NCBI RefSeq assembly: GCF_001640805.2 | Contig: NC_066850.1 | Span: 9,892,510 to 9,956,509 of the forward strand | Length of the DNA: 64,000 nt | Source of the DNA: Lates calcarifer | Taxonomy: Eukaryota > Chordata > Actinopteri > Centropomidae | Direction: 5' to 3' | Notes under the pieces: model-generated | Databases searched by the model: none | Seen by the model: only the letters and a program-made list of their open reading frames with translations | What the model was told of the DNA's origin: nothing | In this document: positions 1-13,380 of the stretch, piece after piece | Position numbering within the stretch: the first letter of the stretch is position 1 | Layout of the letters: each line of letters begins with the position of its first letter | Made by a program: the position numbers and the translations under genes

Positions 1-214
1 AGGTGACAGACAACACGACTCCGTTCAACATCATGCGTCATTTTGCCTGTTTGCTTAGGTTTTTTCACTGTATGTTCATGCTGTTTGCACAAAGGGCAAA
101 ATTAATCTTATAGAGCTTCATTTGCTGTTCAACTAAATGTTTTTATTTGATGGCATTTCAGAGACAGCCAGCCCAAGAACTCAGTGGTACTTGTGTAGTG
201 TGCAAACACTAGTG

Positions 215-505
215 CTGCCATTTCTGTTCGCTAATATGCAAATGTATGCACAAGCTGTTCAAAAAGGTAATCAGATCATCTAGCAGGGAGTGCATGCAGT
301 GTAAATATGATGTGTCTGTCATGTATTGTTCTTAGGTTACTGCAACCAAGAGTGTCATGGCATTTTCCCCTGTTACTATGCAAATTTATGCAGCAAGGTG
401 CACTAAGACTGAATTAGATCATTTTTTGCACAGGGAGAAAGTATGCAGTTTCAGTCGTGTATTCTCCTAAGATATGCAGTAGGCTGCACTGCTGACAGCA
501 GAAGT
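215..505 (+). repeat. Diverged tandem duplication with octamer motifs
   Basis: Two related units of about 142 bp: each has ATGCAAAT, N, TATGCA then an A/G-rich stretch with AGATCAT, a GCAGGGAG or CACAGGGAG stretch and TATGCAGT or CATGCAGT. Octamers ATGCAAAT fall at 236-243, 378-385 and, in weaker context, 565-572. Confidence 0.5.
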
Positions 506-3500
506 GCTTCATCTTCTGAGAGGGTAAAGGCCAGTGGCAAAACATTGAAGGTAGCAGGACAGCTATGCAAATGGCAGCTCATACAATACAACAGTGATGT
601 GCAAAAAGACATCTTAGGCGTCTCATTAAACCTTAAGGAAAAGCTACAGCAATAGGACTCCACCAGTGTTACATACCTGTCAGTTACACAAAGACTGGGC
701 TGCAGTGACCAGAAAAATTACTTGTCTCAGGGTAAACTTGCAACATTCTGAATGCAGTGTTAGAATTTGGGATAAGGGGCATCAATCTATGAAGTCCCAG
801 TGGAGTTGTAGGGTAAAAAGAGGAGCAGGATCTTCAGATCATAATGAACCCCTGAAAGATGTTAGGGAACTATGTGACATGACCAAGACAAAATCATCTC
901 CAGCACCTTGCTGAGCTACCAGTTTTATCAGTTTAAATTGGGTATAGATGGAATCTTCTCTCTGCTACTAATCAAACAAGTTCACACAGCTGTAGACCTG
1001 CTCCCAACTTCAGCACAGCAGGCTTCAAAGACATGAGCTCAGGGGCAAGAGGTTGCTGTTGGTTGAGGAAGAGATTAAGTTAGCAAATGAAGAGAGGGAA
1101 GAGGCCGGTCTAGAGTTTAATGCATTACTCAACCGCAGTGGCCTCTGAACTGGCAACCACCCAGGCCTCATTCATCAGTGGTGGGTAAGCCACTACCTGC
1201 AGGGTACAAAGCCCCATCACTGTCAGCAGAGACAGTACTCAGCACCAATGATTTTAAAAAAAGAATTTTTTATGCCATCAGGGGGGGCATTTAGTCCCAC
1301 CCACCTGGTCGGAGAGCAAGGTCACGACAGAGCGATACTAATTGAACCTAATTACATATTGATATGAAGTTATATGATAAATAGCTAATCAAAGCATCAT
1401 AATTGACCTAGATGACTTTGTTTTATCCAGTATAAATAACAAGAAAATATTGGCAAACCAATATATGGGTCTGACCCTGAAGGACGCTGTAAGGGTCCTT
1501 TAAAAGCTCCACTGAATTGCACGTCGATTAGGGCTCGACACAACCACTGAACCGTGTCAGCATGAGTGGACTGTTTAAACCTGGCTGTTTACAGCAGGAG
1601 CCAGGGCTCGCTGGCGGCGATTCAGGCCCAGAGAGTAAATTCAAAATCCAAATGAAAAAAGACAGTATAATTGGACCTTGACATTTTACAAGGCATACAG
1701 GAAGACAGAACTGGCTGTGCTGCTTTCAGGCATGAAATAAAACCTTAGCAAAGCAAAGACTGCACAATGATAATTAGCTAAAAACATTTTGTCCTCATGT
1801 TTCCATGAAAGATGGTGAGCTGACAAGAACAGAACTCTAAAAGCTGACTCAAGATGTTTACCAAGAGCTCCTCAGGTTCGTTCCTCAGCCCACAATGCGA
1901 AGGCATAATAGATCATAACACAGCAGTTGTTGTCTATTTACAATCCCACACCCTGCAGCTCAGAGAACGCAGATATAGAATGATTAAAACAACTCTAAAA
2001 CGTTGTGCTTACCTGGAAACATTTTTTGACAGTCTGACATTTTGAAAGGTTTATCAGCATGCTACAGGGGCTGCAGCACATTAAAAGAGTTTTATTCTAT
2101 TGTTACTTCCATGAGCAGACATTATCACTGTTGATGTAGAAGTATGAGCATTGACACACTCAGCATTATGATCAACCCCACTTAAATAACTAAACAGTAT
2201 CAAACATGAACATCTTACCACAGGGATAAGATCTCATCAGAGGGGTTATCTGCGCAAAATCTCTCTGTTTCAGGGTCCAGTTAAAAACTTCCCAGAGCTA
2301 AATCAGACAAAGTATTTCCACTGCTACTATTCTGGTCACATTGTGCAGAGGAGATTAAATATGCCAGATAAGAAAGGTAGACTGCACAGGCGGAGACAGG
2401 TGAGTGAATGCCAGGAGGGAGTGAGGAGTAAAAACATCGTTTGTGGGCTCGAGTTGATCTCTCACACGCATACGTTCTCAGACAGTGTGGCTGTCTATCT
2501 GCTTGTCTGACTGACTGGTGATGTGGGTCTTTGGCAAGCACACATGCACACACAAAAACACACCTTGGTATCAGACTTCCCCCTCTCCCACCTCAGTCTT
2601 TTCCTTTCCTTTTGCTCCTTCGCGCTCCCTCGTGCTCTCTTTGCCTCTGTACACAAACAAATCAATCTTCCTTCGACCTGCTGGAGATGAGCTTGGCGAG
2701 TGAGAAGCATTTTGAGTGTGATGAATGGGTTGGGGGCGGGGGCGGGGGGGTGTTGGAGGATACGTTGGAATAGCAGGACAGGCGATACGATGGCGGCTTT
2801 TCAGCAGAGAAGGTGCTATTGAACAGCCTGGCTCATTACTAGCTGCTTGGAGGGAAACTGCTGTTCAGGAAAAACAAAGATGGCTCTCTGATCCTGCACT
2901 CTTTTTTTTTTTCCTCTCTGCAGCTCCTCAAGCCCTCCACTTCTTCTTTAAACAGGTGAAACAACTTGCTTCTCAATGTAACCCTGCACATCCACTCTGT
3001 CTGTGGGGTGTGCATAAAAGACAGGACATACCAGCTGAAGGGCGACTGATCAATTTTACATTACAAAACCTGAAAAGGCAGGAGAGACAAGCACACCCAA
3101 GTGCAATATTTTTGCATCAGAGCAAAACACACTGAAAAACAGATTCACAGAATTTTAAAAAAATTAAATTAGAGTTTTGAGTGTGCCTTACCACCTTCCT
3201 TTTGCAAACCAGCTACAATAACCTTTCAGATCTCAAGCATGCTGTAAAACTATAGACATTAATCAATACAGCAACAATACTCAGTGTCACATCACAAAAC
3301 ATTATTACACAAAAATCCTACCATACGATACAATAGCATAATACAGTGCTGCTAGTATGTCTTGACATTCTCATATTTTTTAATAACCCTATTATTCTGG
3401 ACTTGAAACCACATCAGTGAATATGAGGGTAAATTGACCTTTGTCAGCTTTAATTTTGCACTCTCCAAAAATTTGGGAACTATCTGTAAAAAATAATGAA

Positions 3501-3519
3501 TTAGCATGAGTGACCATAG

Positions 3520-3700
3520 TTGAGCATTTAGCTCCTAAAGGGACTGACACTTCCTCAAGAGTTAGTAGGGACCAAAACAGAGCTAAAAAGATAGTGAACA
3601 TTTGAATTATATTCATCAGGTCACCAGAAACACAACTCTAAATGAATGCTAATGTTGCTCCTTATTTGCTGAATGTGTTGTTTGGCAACTGTCTACTGAC
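3520..3700 (+). repeat. Dispersed fish repeat, copy 1
   Basis: GGGACCAAAACAGAGC, then TAAAAAGATAGTGAAC, then TTCATCAGGTCACCAGAAAC and AATGCTAATGTTGCTCC. The same order recurs at 41645-41770 and, partly, at 54025-54130 in this window. Family not named. Confidence 0.6.
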
Positions 3701-6700
3701 AAGTTGACGATGCACCAGTGTTGTGTTTACAGCCCGTAACCACTGCCCCAAAGTGACCAGAAGATTTGTGAATGCAGTTTTAACTCTGAAAATTAGAATT
3801 TTCACAGTTTCCTCTCCAATCCAATGTACTGGGCAATGAGCACGGCAGACTTTTGAAAGTAGCTGCCACATTGAAAAGTTTAAATTAGGTGTCAGACAAA
3901 CGGTGTTGCTTGTATCTGCTGTCTGATGGCAGGTCTGTACATCCCTCTCCTAATCGTGCTTCTGCATCAGTGTTCACCTTAGATACCAGTACAAATGCAA
4001 AGTAGAAACAACACTTATAACTCTGGCACTGAGTCAGTTTGTCAGAGACATTTCTGTGTCTGGAAGGTTATCAGGGGAACTCCAGCCTATGGTTGCAGCT
4101 TTAACACACAAACAAATAACACTTGTATTAATAGCCAATTTTCCATTTTTCTGTACATCATACATATGCACTGCAGTTCTTGTGGTTGTCCTGGTGATGC
4201 GTGGTTGCTGGGGTAACTTGATCAGGAGTTTAACAAGATAGTTGACCCGAGGTCACTTAAAAAGACAGTGTGGTGTAGGAGGATGAGAGGATGAGGACAG
4301 ACAGAGAGAGAGAATAAATTGCAAGAAGCATGGTCAGATTTTGAAACAAAGTTTTTTTTCCACATTGTTTTCCATATTCCATATTGAATTCATGAGTAAT
4401 ACTTTGCAGCATACTGCAGAAATGCACACATGAAAACAAAACATGTCTAGTTTTAAAGAAAAGTGAGCATGGTGTGTATGTTTTTAAACAGCTTTTTCTC
4501 TGAGAATTTGGGTCCAGGAATGAGTGAGAAACAAATCTTACTAAAAACCCGCAGGATTAGTTCTGCTATAAGTCTGTGCTGGACAATACAGCTTAGGCTG
4601 CTCAGGCTAAGACCGTCATTGACAGTCTGCTGAGGAGCCAAACATAGGTAGAAACCAAAAGGTTGGTTAGTCAAGCTCTGCTGATTGGGCTGAATGATAA
4701 AGTGAGGGAAATAACAAGTGAACAAAAGAGAGAGTGGTGAGAATGTATAATGTGTGGGGAATAGGAGTATGTTGCAGTAACTGCAAAAGGTTGGTGATGC
4801 CACCCACCAAAAACAGACATGAAAGAAAGATGAGCAATCAAGTGTAATATACACGTGCACACAGCCACACATGTTCTGCCTTTTACAGCTCAGACTCTTC
4901 AAGGGACAGTTTCATTCCATCAGCTAAAAACATTGCCTCCCTTATCACTTTTCAGACAGCTCGGCTCATTCGCTCAGAGCAAAGTTTATGCATACAAATT
5001 CACTACTTAACTTGCTAATGAAAGACCCCCGTCCTGTGCCTCAGAAACCTCAGCAGACAAACGCTACAATGGCTAGGAATGAATGCCAGACGAATTCCCA
5101 GGTTGGAGAGCTGATGACAGCAGTCCCCAGTAAACAACAAGCTAACACAAACGTGGCACCTCGGCTCTTTGAGATGTAATTACATGAGCCATACGACATC
5201 TGCGCTACTGTCTCTGCAGCCATGTAATGAGACCAAGTGAGCGACAGCAGGTTTTTTTGTGCTTGGTCTTGAATGACACGAGGCACAAAGCCAGTGCTTC
5301 CACATATGTCCCAAAGGTGGGCAACACAGCACGAGGGTGACATGACTCAGGAACAATTTACTGAAAAGAGATGTATTCTCATTAGTTTTGGGGTTTTTTT
5401 TGGTGTTTGTAAGGAGAAGTTGAGGGACCAGTCTATACACAGGAAAAAGGTAGAAAGGAATATCAATGAGGAAAGGGCTCCTCTGCAATTCTAGTTTATA
5501 CATTAAAGCCAGCAAATATACACAAATGTTTCACCAAGAAGGCCAAGAATTCAACTTAACAGGGATCCCTAAACTAGTAGTAACCCATTTTGGATTATAT
5601 TGTCCAATATCAAAACAAAAAGTCCTTAATAAATGAAATCTCTTACACACGCTGTACAAATTTTCCCAAATTAATGTAACTTAAAATATTCCCTTGAAAT
5701 ACAGGACATTTATAATATCAGCAGATCCAACAATTATTGATAATACAGACATTAATTTTGCATATGAAATCAAATCAAGACTCAAGTGTGGGGTCATTTC
5801 CTGTACACTAAAAGTATGTGAACACCCAAATATTACACCCATGTGCTATTATCAAACATCTCATTCCAAAACCAGAAGCATTAATATACTCCTGAAACAG
5901 CCTTTTCTTTTTCTGGGATCTCCACAAGATTTTCAAACTTAGATGGAGCGATTTGCTTTCATTCAGCCAAAAAAACATTAGTGAAGTTCGTAGCTGCTGT
6001 TATGTGATAAGGTCTGGCTCACAGTCTGCATTTCAATTTGTGACAAAAGTGTTGGATGGGGCTTGAGGTCACAGTTCTGAGAAGGCCAGACTAGTTCTTC
6101 CAAAACAAACCTGGAAAACCTTTTCTTTATGGAACAGCACAGGGCCATGTCATATTAAAGCAGGAGGGGACTTTCTTAAAACTGTTGCCACAAATCATCT
6201 ATCATCTGAAAAAACATTGTATGCTGCAGGATTAAGGTGTCCGTTAAATAGAAATAAAGAGCTGCACCAAGACCACATAAAACAGCCTCAGCCAAAAGTA
6301 CACAACGGCATATTGACATTGTGTCCACATACTTTAGGCCTTTCAGTTACTGCAGTTCACTCCACAAAACAGTTTCAACTGTGCAATGGGGGAGTGCAGA
6401 ATTAGATTTCTTACTTTTTTGTGCCACTGGCTTGAATCAATTTGCATATATATATATGAATTGTATTAGATATACTAATAGATATTGTTTACTGTAGATG
6501 CTGCACAAAGAAGGAATATAATTTTGACATGCACATCTTACTTGCTAAAAAGATTCATTGCCCTTCAGGTGAGTTTCAACAAGGAGCTACTTAAGAACAA
6601 AAATTCACACACTCTATATGAAAACTTGGCATAAATATAACTCAACTTATACCATCTTTTTTTCACTAGTTCTCTAGTTCTCTAATAATCCAAATCTGTC

Positions 6701-7051
6701 TAATTTGTAAACAAAACAAACCTAATTTGTCAAAGGGGCTATTTGTAAGTTTTCTCTGCTGCTGAGGATGGCTTCTTGCCAGGAGTGGGTGGTGGTATGG
6801 TCGCTTGCCAAAAGTTTTAGCTACCACCGCATTTGTAATGCAGTTTCATTATACTGCAATTTAACTGCAATTTCAATGAAAGTTATACCTTATATATGCT
6901 CTGAGAAGCGCTACTTCTTCAAGGCAGTTGACAGTGAGTCGATATCAAAAAATGACAGCACAGGTAAGCCAGGCCAGGGCTAGTTGGTTAATATGCTAAC
7001 TTAAGAAGATTGGCATTGTTTCCAATGCCACTTCTCTGCTTCAAAGTAGTG

Positions 7052-7052
<1 letters not shown>

Positions 7053-7086
<34 letters not shown>
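7053..7086. repeat. (CA)17 microsatellite
   Basis: Uninterrupted CA dinucleotides, in ACSS3 intron 9. Confidence 0.95.
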
Positions 7087-7089
<3 letters not shown>

Positions 7090-10000
7090 ATGATAGGGTT
7101 ACCACAAAGAAGTTAATAAGCTGACCACTGAGAAGATATCCTGCAGGTGCCGGTATATTCAGATTTAAATCAGCACTGCAGAGGTAATAATTCCTGTTGA
7201 GCTCTTTGGTTTCATGTTAAGATTTCTTATTAACCTCTGTTCCAGGGCAGAGCTGTCTGTCTGCTGAGTTACTGAATGCTGGGTTGTTAAAAGCTTCTGT
7301 TTTTCTTCAGTGAGTGGATAGTGTTTTCAAGAAGGCTGTAAAACTCTCCCTTCACAGACCCTCTGAGCAACTGACTATTTTCCAAGAATAGGAGAATGTG
7401 TGGAAAACAATCCTGTGCCAGCGCTGCATTTGGCAAAGGCCAGAGGGAGAAACTGTCAACTCGACAATTTATTTCACAAGACAGATGCTTTGAGGAGGTC
7501 CAGTTCACTTTTTTAAGATAATTCCATTCTATGTATGAAGGCATCTGCTGTCTGTCAGAGAGAGTCAGAGAGACGAAGACAAACAGAGAGAGACAGTCAG
7601 ACAGAGACAGAGACAAGGCTCTCTAAAACATGACTATACTGTAAGTCCATCCACCACCACACACTGGTGAAGCAGCCAAACCCTGCCAACTGGAAACACA
7701 CATTTGTTGCCAGGCAACACCAGTGACATCAGCAACCTTCATCGCCCCCTCCACCCCCTGCCAATGGCACTTGGGCTTAAAATAGCGCATAGATTATTAT
7801 CAGGCTTCAAAATGGCAGGCATTTTCTCATATGCACATGAGGCACAGTGAGCTGGGCTGCCACTGGCTTCAGGTGGCTCAGGTGAGTTGGGGGGGGTACT
7901 AGGTGGTGTTAATTTATGTGTGTAGGTCTGTGTGCATGTGAGAGAAACTTATAACCAGAAATATATATATAAAGAAGGAATAAAGGAGAGAGATGGAGGA
8001 GAAAGTGCAGGTGAAAAAAGCAGTGTAGCCTCATGTCTGAGATGATGAGACAGGATGAATCAGCACATCAGGTGACAGTGGCAGTCTGAGAGATGATTGA
8101 GTCCACTGCACATGGGAATAACGAGCGCACCAATCACCTCTACTCTGTATCAGAAAACTAATCTCGCCTGCACCAGCCAGGTACTCCAGACTGGAAAACA
8201 ACTGCAAGCTAAATTTGTCAAATTTGTCAAATTCATGTCTGTGAGCTTGTTAGCACAATTAAATATCCCCAGTAAAGAATGCGTAGATTTGGCACTGCAT
8301 GCAATCGCTGACAGAAAATGCATGATTTCCAAATAAAATACCAGCTGGTGTAATGCAAAACTGTCTCTGGATATGTATTCCACAGAAATCCCCTGAAGTC
8401 CAACCCTGCAGGCAATATTGTTTTTAAACCTTAGGATCTGAGATATACCTCAACCCGTGACCTTCTTCCCGCTGAACATCATGCTGCCCTTCTCCATGGC
8501 ACCGTCATGGCAAACTACCTGTTTTGTGTCAGCCAACTTCCTCTAATTTTTCCAACCAGGGCTTTGTGCAGATCTAACAAGAGCTCCGCTAGGAGGGAGA
8601 GACTGCCGCTGGCTCTATTGTGTGATGCGACTGTTTACCAATCAGCAGTGATACACAGTTGGCTGTAAGGTAGGAGAAGCCTCCAGGGGATGGAAAGGAA
8701 AATGATGCGAACCAAACCCTGAGCCATTTTAAATCTTTTCAGAGGGATGTGCCTGGAAACAAATGGTTTCCACTGCAGGGGAATGATATCAAAGATAATG
8801 AACTAGATTATGCATCTTTTAACAGGAGCTGGAAAAAACATACTCCATTTGATAAATAAAGCACTCTGCAGCGATGATACAGCATCTTTATACTGTGGAG
8901 TTGGAGAATACACTTCAAAAATCTATCAGAGCAACACCTCTAGAGCATGTAATCAAAAATCAAATCCGGCAACAAATAATTTTAATTTTTTTTAATTAAT
9001 TTAGCCAGGATCGCTCCAATTAAAGTGAACTGAAATTAAACTGCAGCTGTCAATTACATAAACATTAGCTTGCCTACTCAAAGGTGTGAATGCCAAAGCT
9101 GCGACCTTGTATAATGTGTTTTCCCCTTTCAACAATAAAAATACATGAAAATTAATTTGAAAATAACCTTGCATAATCATCTTCAAAGACTTATCATTTC
9201 AGTTGATTCCCATTTTCTCTAGTTATTCCCTCTCAATGTCAGCCCAACCCAAAGTTTCAACAATTGTTCACCAGAACAGACTAAATTTTAAAAAAAGACA
9301 TAAATGATAAATCTGTATCCACTATACACCTGTATATTGTCAGTGAATTAATATGTACATTTGTTAGATTTGGTATTTACAAATCCAAGTATGTTGCTAA
9401 CCTAGTATCCAAACCCTCGAGGAGCTGATATTACACTACGAGAAAGTTTTGGTCAGCCACTCTCTTAAACTACTCTTTCTGTCATTGCTCATGGTGCCTG
9501 TTTTGTCACCATCGATTACAGCTTTCAGCTGCTGAGCTATCAACATTCCAGGATTTAACACATGCAGCTGGAAAGATTTATGAGCAACTGCACTGGTGAT
9601 TGATTTTGATCAATTTCTCTCTATTTTGCAGGTGAGTACAAAAAGCAAAGCCCAGCTGTAAAAGTAGAAGGACTGACCTATCAATATTTATGGTTGAAAA
9701 CCAAATGTGTGAGAAAGTGACTTAAAAAGACTGTCACAAGTTTGAAAAATGACTGCTTCGCAGCTGCAAGCCAGAAGATGCGAACAAACGTGTTTTTTTA
9801 GGTGTTTTGACCATAATGAGTTTTTCAAGGAGGAGTCTGGCTCTCCTTTCTGTGATGCCCATCTTGGAGTAAACGAGCCTTGAATGCTAAACGGCTTTCC
9901 AATGACCAAGTTGCATCTCTCCTGTTGGAAGGGAAGATGAAGGAGAGTTGTCAAGGCACCGACATTGCTAAAAGTTGCTTGATCGATGTCCTGTCTCCGA

Positions 10001-13000
10001 AGAGACGGTCGAACAGCGCACCGTGACACCCACAGCAGGGTGACTCATGAACTCAGTACAGGCAGGAGGAAACTGTGTACACATCGCTTTTTCCTGAGAA
10101 CTGTGTACACTTATTTATTACTGACATTTGATACCTGTCTGTCAATATAAAAACTGATCAGTTTGAACTGCATTATACACAGAGACACAGGCTCACACTG
10201 CATGAGGTTTTTGGAAGGCACCCATAGTTTTGTGACTGCAAAGTAATCAAGGTGCCCTTGAGTTAGACACTAAATCATAAGGTTGGCATTAATTTTTTAT
10301 TAACAACAATTCCCCTGAAGAGACTAAAACCAACAATGAATTTATCCTGATAAGCTGTGCTGAAAGAATGAAGTAATATATGTCTTCCATTTTTGTGCTA
10401 AAGCTCAGTGCACACATGTTTAGGTTACATCAGGCTATACTTTTAAGCATGAAAAATTGTTGTTAAAAAGATGAAATAATGGCAAGCAACTAAGTCTACT
10501 GCAACTATAAGAAGGTGCTGCTGAAAATGCAGGCGAGCTCAGAGAGTTGAAGATAAATAAACTGTGAAAAGTTGCTTGGTTCTTTCTGTAACTTCAGAGA
10601 AAATTACAAACTAAAGATGTTTTAATGAATATGTATTACATGACCTCACATATTTTTTTCTCATCTCTTTCACCCACATACTAGAAGACAGACTGCCTCA
10701 AACACACAAAGAGAAAGAAAGAGAGAAGACGAGTGACCCACTCTACCGTGAAAAAGTGGGGAACACATTTGGATTGCAGCGCTGGCCGCCAGCTGCCAGT
10801 TATTGGGTTTAGCAGGGGGTGAAGAATCCAATGGGATTTACCCATCTAGACAGAAATCAAGAGGGCGCCAGAGGTTTTTCTCCAAACTCAATAAATCACC
10901 TGGCTCGGATAACCACAAAGTGTGACAGGATTTTGTTTGGGTGTGTGTGCATGTTAGGGAGGGAGAGGAAGTGAGATCTAAACTTGACTGTGCTACAGAC
11001 TCCCCCTGTGTTCAAGTAGAATTGAATGTTATCTCACAAACACTGAAGCTACAGAGAGAAAGATGTGAATCAGCAGCTCTGTTCAGCACATCCAGGGTTG
11101 TGAAACTTTGCTCTTGTCCAAACATCTGTGGCGCCATTTGGACGCAATCTAGGATGGAGGTTCAGGCAGAGAGAGCAATGGGATGCATTATACATAACAG
11201 TGTAAACAATTAAATCACACAGCACCAAAAGGCTTGAAAATGTCATAATCTTGTGTTTGCCTGTGCGCACTGCTGCTCATTCCAAACCCTTCAACTCCCA
11301 CACTGCTCATATGAACAGTAAATGTTCATCCAAAAACCTTATGTAACAAAAGATCAGTGTGTTTAAACTGAGCATAAAAACACCCCAGAGAGAATCCACT
11401 GCCATTATCGCACCTCTACAAATTGACTGATTTTCACTTTAAACAAATCCCTGCTAAGTACAAACTCAGAGTGTGTAGCTGTGTGCCTGTGTCCCAATTC
11501 ATGGGCTGAATGTACACCAGTCAGGAAGATGTCCCCATCAGCAGACCTGAAAACCAGGCTGAACATGCAGCTCTTCCCTAAATGAGATGTCATAGGTTCA
11601 CAAAGACCAAAACTATTGGTGCATCTAGGCAGCAAGTTTACTACCCGAGTTGCCCTCAAATTGCAGTCAAAGTGGTAAATAACAGTGGTAGGTCAATACA
11701 CATCTCACAATGCCTGAATTGAGAGTCCACATGCTGGAGAACTAGGAAAAAAAAACAAAGAAAAAGAACAAAAACTGGAGTCTATTCCTGCGTTCCATTA
11801 TTTACTTTCTCATGTGTTCTTTGTATTGTTCATATTTACCAGTTATTAATGGCTATATATATAAGGGCAAATACCTGGTAACTAACTGGTGCGTACATAT
11901 GTGTAAAGGCTCAAAATCTCGACCAAAAAAGGCTAATTATTTTTTGGCAGAATTAGGACGGACAACATTAAAGTGGAATTCAGCATATATGTGATAGGCC
12001 TATAGTTAGCCTACAGTCAAACTCAAGAGACTGAAGTGATTAATCACACTTCTGAAATATTGCAATATTGAGCTCTTCACAATTCCATTGAGCCTGGACA
12101 GTCCAATCACCCAACTGGGCTAATCTGCGCTTAGATCAGAGTGTGTCGCCTGTGCAAACTCAAGGTCGATGGATTTCCAACGGTCCAACAACAGTATTGA
12201 TTCCATATTTAACACAGAGATGTCGTCTTGTCCGGCATCGATCCTCCATTTGCGCAGGCAGGATATTACAAAACAAAGAGACATCCAATTGTGCTCTTTT
12301 GCTGTCGCTGGCACATTGATCATAGTTCACTAGGACTTGGGGAGGACAGTAATCAAACTGAGAGGGGGAGGAGGCACAACATTGCCATGATGGCACGCTG
12401 CCTGGACTCGAGCCTCCAATTCAAGAGGCTAATAGGGTCTTACCCATTCAAGAATCATTAGAAACCAGGGCCTGAGAAACAATGCAGGGAAAGCTGGGAA
12501 CCCAAGATTCCAATTACATTTCTTATCATCCAGACCCACAACAGCCATGATGTATAATAGTTCAATTGTGAGGTGTGGAAAGGGAGATTACAAACTTTCT
12601 GGGAAAACTGCAAACTTTTCCACACTTGCCCAATATACAGCCACTGGACTGTGAGTTAAGGAGCATGACCTAGCAAGCCTTTAAAATGATGATCATGACT
12701 CAGCCTCTGTGGGCATGACATTAATCTAAAGTGCACTGGTACAACGTGGCATTGAGATATTGACTATGTTAATGGTATTTTTAAAGAGTAGACAGAGCAA
12801 AATGAAAGCCCTTCTGCACCAAGACTGATTAACTGCAAAACACTGTTTTTGTGTTTGAGTGAAAATTTCACATTATGACATACCATTGGATAATTCTGGT
12901 GTTGTGTATTTGGACTCTCCCAAAAAAGTTAGGAGATAACAAAGACTAATCATCAAATAGTCAGACATAAAGCATGATTCAGTGGGGAGGCAATTTCAAC

Positions 13001-13347
13001 TTCCACTCCTCAACTAATGGACAAGGTCCCTGTGACTGTTTTCTCTCCTTCATTGCTTCACTAAGTGCACAACTTAGTCATCTCACTGTCACATCTCACT
13101 GTCACTCAATGTCCCATACATGTGCAAAGCCAATTAAACATTAGTGGACCCAATAAAAGGCAATGCCAATCAAATCCCTTCTGCTGCTCTAGTATGTGAC
13201 AGGTTGAAGAAATGCTCTCTGGGAGTCTTCTTACCTGACAATGGCTAAATATGGGATGAGATGTGTGGTGGCTTGGCCTACTGGATATTAAGTGCAACAG
13301 CTAATATACTAACAAGAAGTTTTAGTAGGGGGAAGTCAGCCACTCAG

Positions 13348-13380
13348 ATTGAACAGCTCCAGGTAATGGAGCTGTTCAAT
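13348..13380. repeat. Perfect 13-bp hairpin
   Basis: Arms ATTGAACAGCTCC (13348-13360) and GGAGCTGTTCAAT (13368-13380) are exact reverse complements around a 7-base AGGTAAT loop. In ACSS3 intron 9. Confidence 0.9.

Noticed and set aside
2010..2110. Donor-like TTTCCAG|GTAAGC on the minus strand as an ACSS3 downstream exon
   Set aside because: Translation in any frame does not resemble the ACSS3 C-terminal region and upstream stops intervene.
2889..2945. Mini-exon look-alike: pyrimidine tract, CTGCAG, about 30 bases, then AACAG|GTGAAA on the plus strand
   Set aside because: Considered as a PPFIA2 or other plus-strand exon. Too short to assess, no flanking exons, and PPFIA2 is expected beyond the 3' end of ACSS3.
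4453..4902. 149-codon minus-strand frame
   Set aside because: Cys/Phe/Ser-rich composition from AT/pyrimidine-rich DNA; no recognisable domain, not ACSS3.
13231..13300. Minus-strand TGTCAG|GTAAGA with ATCCAG acceptor as an ACSS3 exon
   Set aside because: The roughly 45-base interval does not translate into any ACSS3 segment after DHWWQTE.
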